In this document: in pieces, positions 63,622 through 64,000 of the stretch
How the letters are laid out: each line of letters starts with the position of its first letter
How positions within the stretch are numbered: the first letter of the stretch is position 1
Assembly (NCBI GenBank): GCA_021741205.1
Contig: JAIOYI010000003.1
Span: 1 to 64,000 of the forward strand
Length of the DNA: 64,000 nucleotides
Direction: 5' to 3'
Source: Emcibacter sp.
Lineage (GTDB): Bacteria; Pseudomonadota; Alphaproteobacteria; Sphingomonadales; Emcibacteraceae
Made by a program: the position numbers and the translations under genes
Notes under the pieces: model-generated
The model's input: the letters and a program-made list of their open reading frames with translations, nothing else
Databases searched by the model: none
What the model was told of the DNA's origin: nothing

Positions 63622-64000
63622 TTAGAAATTGAAAGTTACTGTAAGACCATAGGTGCGGGGTGTGCCAAACAGGGCATAGTCATTGCCACCTAAAACATAA
63701 AGGTGGGAAATATATTCCTTATTGAATAAGTTTTTGGCCCAGAATGCCGCCTCCCAACGATTATCAGAAGATTCATAAGCCAGTGACGCATCCACCAAAT
63801 CAAAGGCTGGTTGGATGGTGACGTCATTATCCGGCTCCCGAAAGCTTTTACCCTGATAGCGATAATCCGCCCGAAAACGAAGTCGTCCCGCATAAAAAGG
63901 TCTTTCGTAATAAAGGGCAAAATACAAGGAATGGCGGGGGGCTTGGCGCAAAATATTACCCGTAAAATCCCGCCCTGATAAATCATTGAATTTGTCATAG
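63622..64000 (-). CDS. TonB-dependent receptor, C-terminal end only (runs off the window)
   Basis: These are the last about 126 residues of a second TonB-dependent receptor; the frame stays open to the window edge. Features are LSGRDFTGNILRQAPRHSLYF (the 'AP' turn of late barrel strands), LFNKEYISHL and the terminal Phe of TYGLTVTFNF. It resembles the neighbouring complete receptor's C terminus (NLTNKAYVAH, RTFGVTGTANF) in pattern, so the two may be tandem paralogues. Confidence 0.88.
   Translation of the reverse strand, partial: YDKFNDLSGRDFTGNILRQAPRHSLYFALYYERPFYAGRLRFRADYRYQGKSFREPDNDVTIQPAFDLVDASLAYESSDNRWEAAFWAKNLFNKEYISHLYVLGGNDYALFGTPRTYGLTVTFNF

Overview
The window looks like ordinary chromosome from a low-GC, free-living, probably motile and aerobic Alphaproteobacterium. 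The evidence is the holA-lptE-leuS-DUF3576 block, the ftsK-lolA-xthA block, a RibA with the long N-terminal domain often seen in this class, a cheD-containing chemotaxis operon, CoA-ester catabolism and large TonB-dependent receptors. The order cannot be fixed by eye; a Kordiimonadales/Emcibacterales-like marine lineage is a guess. Genes are packed tightly, with many 1-4 base overlaps. I see no prophage, insertion sequence or CRISPR array.

Layout. 0-7 kb: CoA-thioester catabolism (RidA, glutaryl-CoA dehydrogenase, enoyl-CoA hydratase, malyl-CoA-lyase-like protein), an FAD oxidase, a sodium:amino-acid symporter and an Lrp regulator. 7-19 kb: one long leftward chemotaxis operon (STAS, cheY, cheA, cheW, PAS-type receptor, cheR, cheD, cheB, coiled-coil protein, STAS, RsbU-type phosphatase) with a divergent anti-sigma-type kinase, so a partner-switching module is merged with chemotaxis. 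19-26 kb: a divergent crotonase and the holA-lptE-leuS-DUF3576 block, then an outer-membrane protein. 26-31 kb: thiE-like and yggS, then the phage-shock operon pspA-B-C-C plus an L,D-transpeptidase, with a divergent pspF and a clear sigma-54 promoter. 31-36 kb: Bcr/CflA exporter, ribA, an odd receiver, a pterin pair (QueD-like plus pteridine-reductase-like) and xthA.

36-46 kb: an unknown gene, a predicted heat-shock-type small RNA, lolA, ftsK, a DapC-like aminotransferase, two ammonium transporters with glnK (both units have sigma-54-like sites), and ubiH. 46-50 kb: Trm112, Lon-N, CnoX-like thioredoxin, YbaK, tRNA-Gly(GCC), a cytochrome c-rhodanese fusion and a thermonuclease. 50-59 kb: sulfate activation (cysD, cysNC), a periplasmic DSP-like phosphatase, and an NAD-dependent formate dehydrogenase fdsGBA. 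59-64 kb: acetate permease with its DUF485 partner, a TonB receptor, and the 3' end of a second one leaving the window.

The most interesting signal is the lolA/unknown-gene gap at 36.4-36.7 kb. The minus strand carries an RpoH-like promoter, hairpins whose loops expose C-rich anti-Shine-Dalgarno motifs, and a rho-independent terminator. This is the architecture of the alphaproteobacterial CcsR/cuckoo-type stress RNAs. Other points are three short tandem repeats with 16-17 base periods, a receiver with Asn at the phosphorylation site, and a crotonase lacking both catalytic glutamates.
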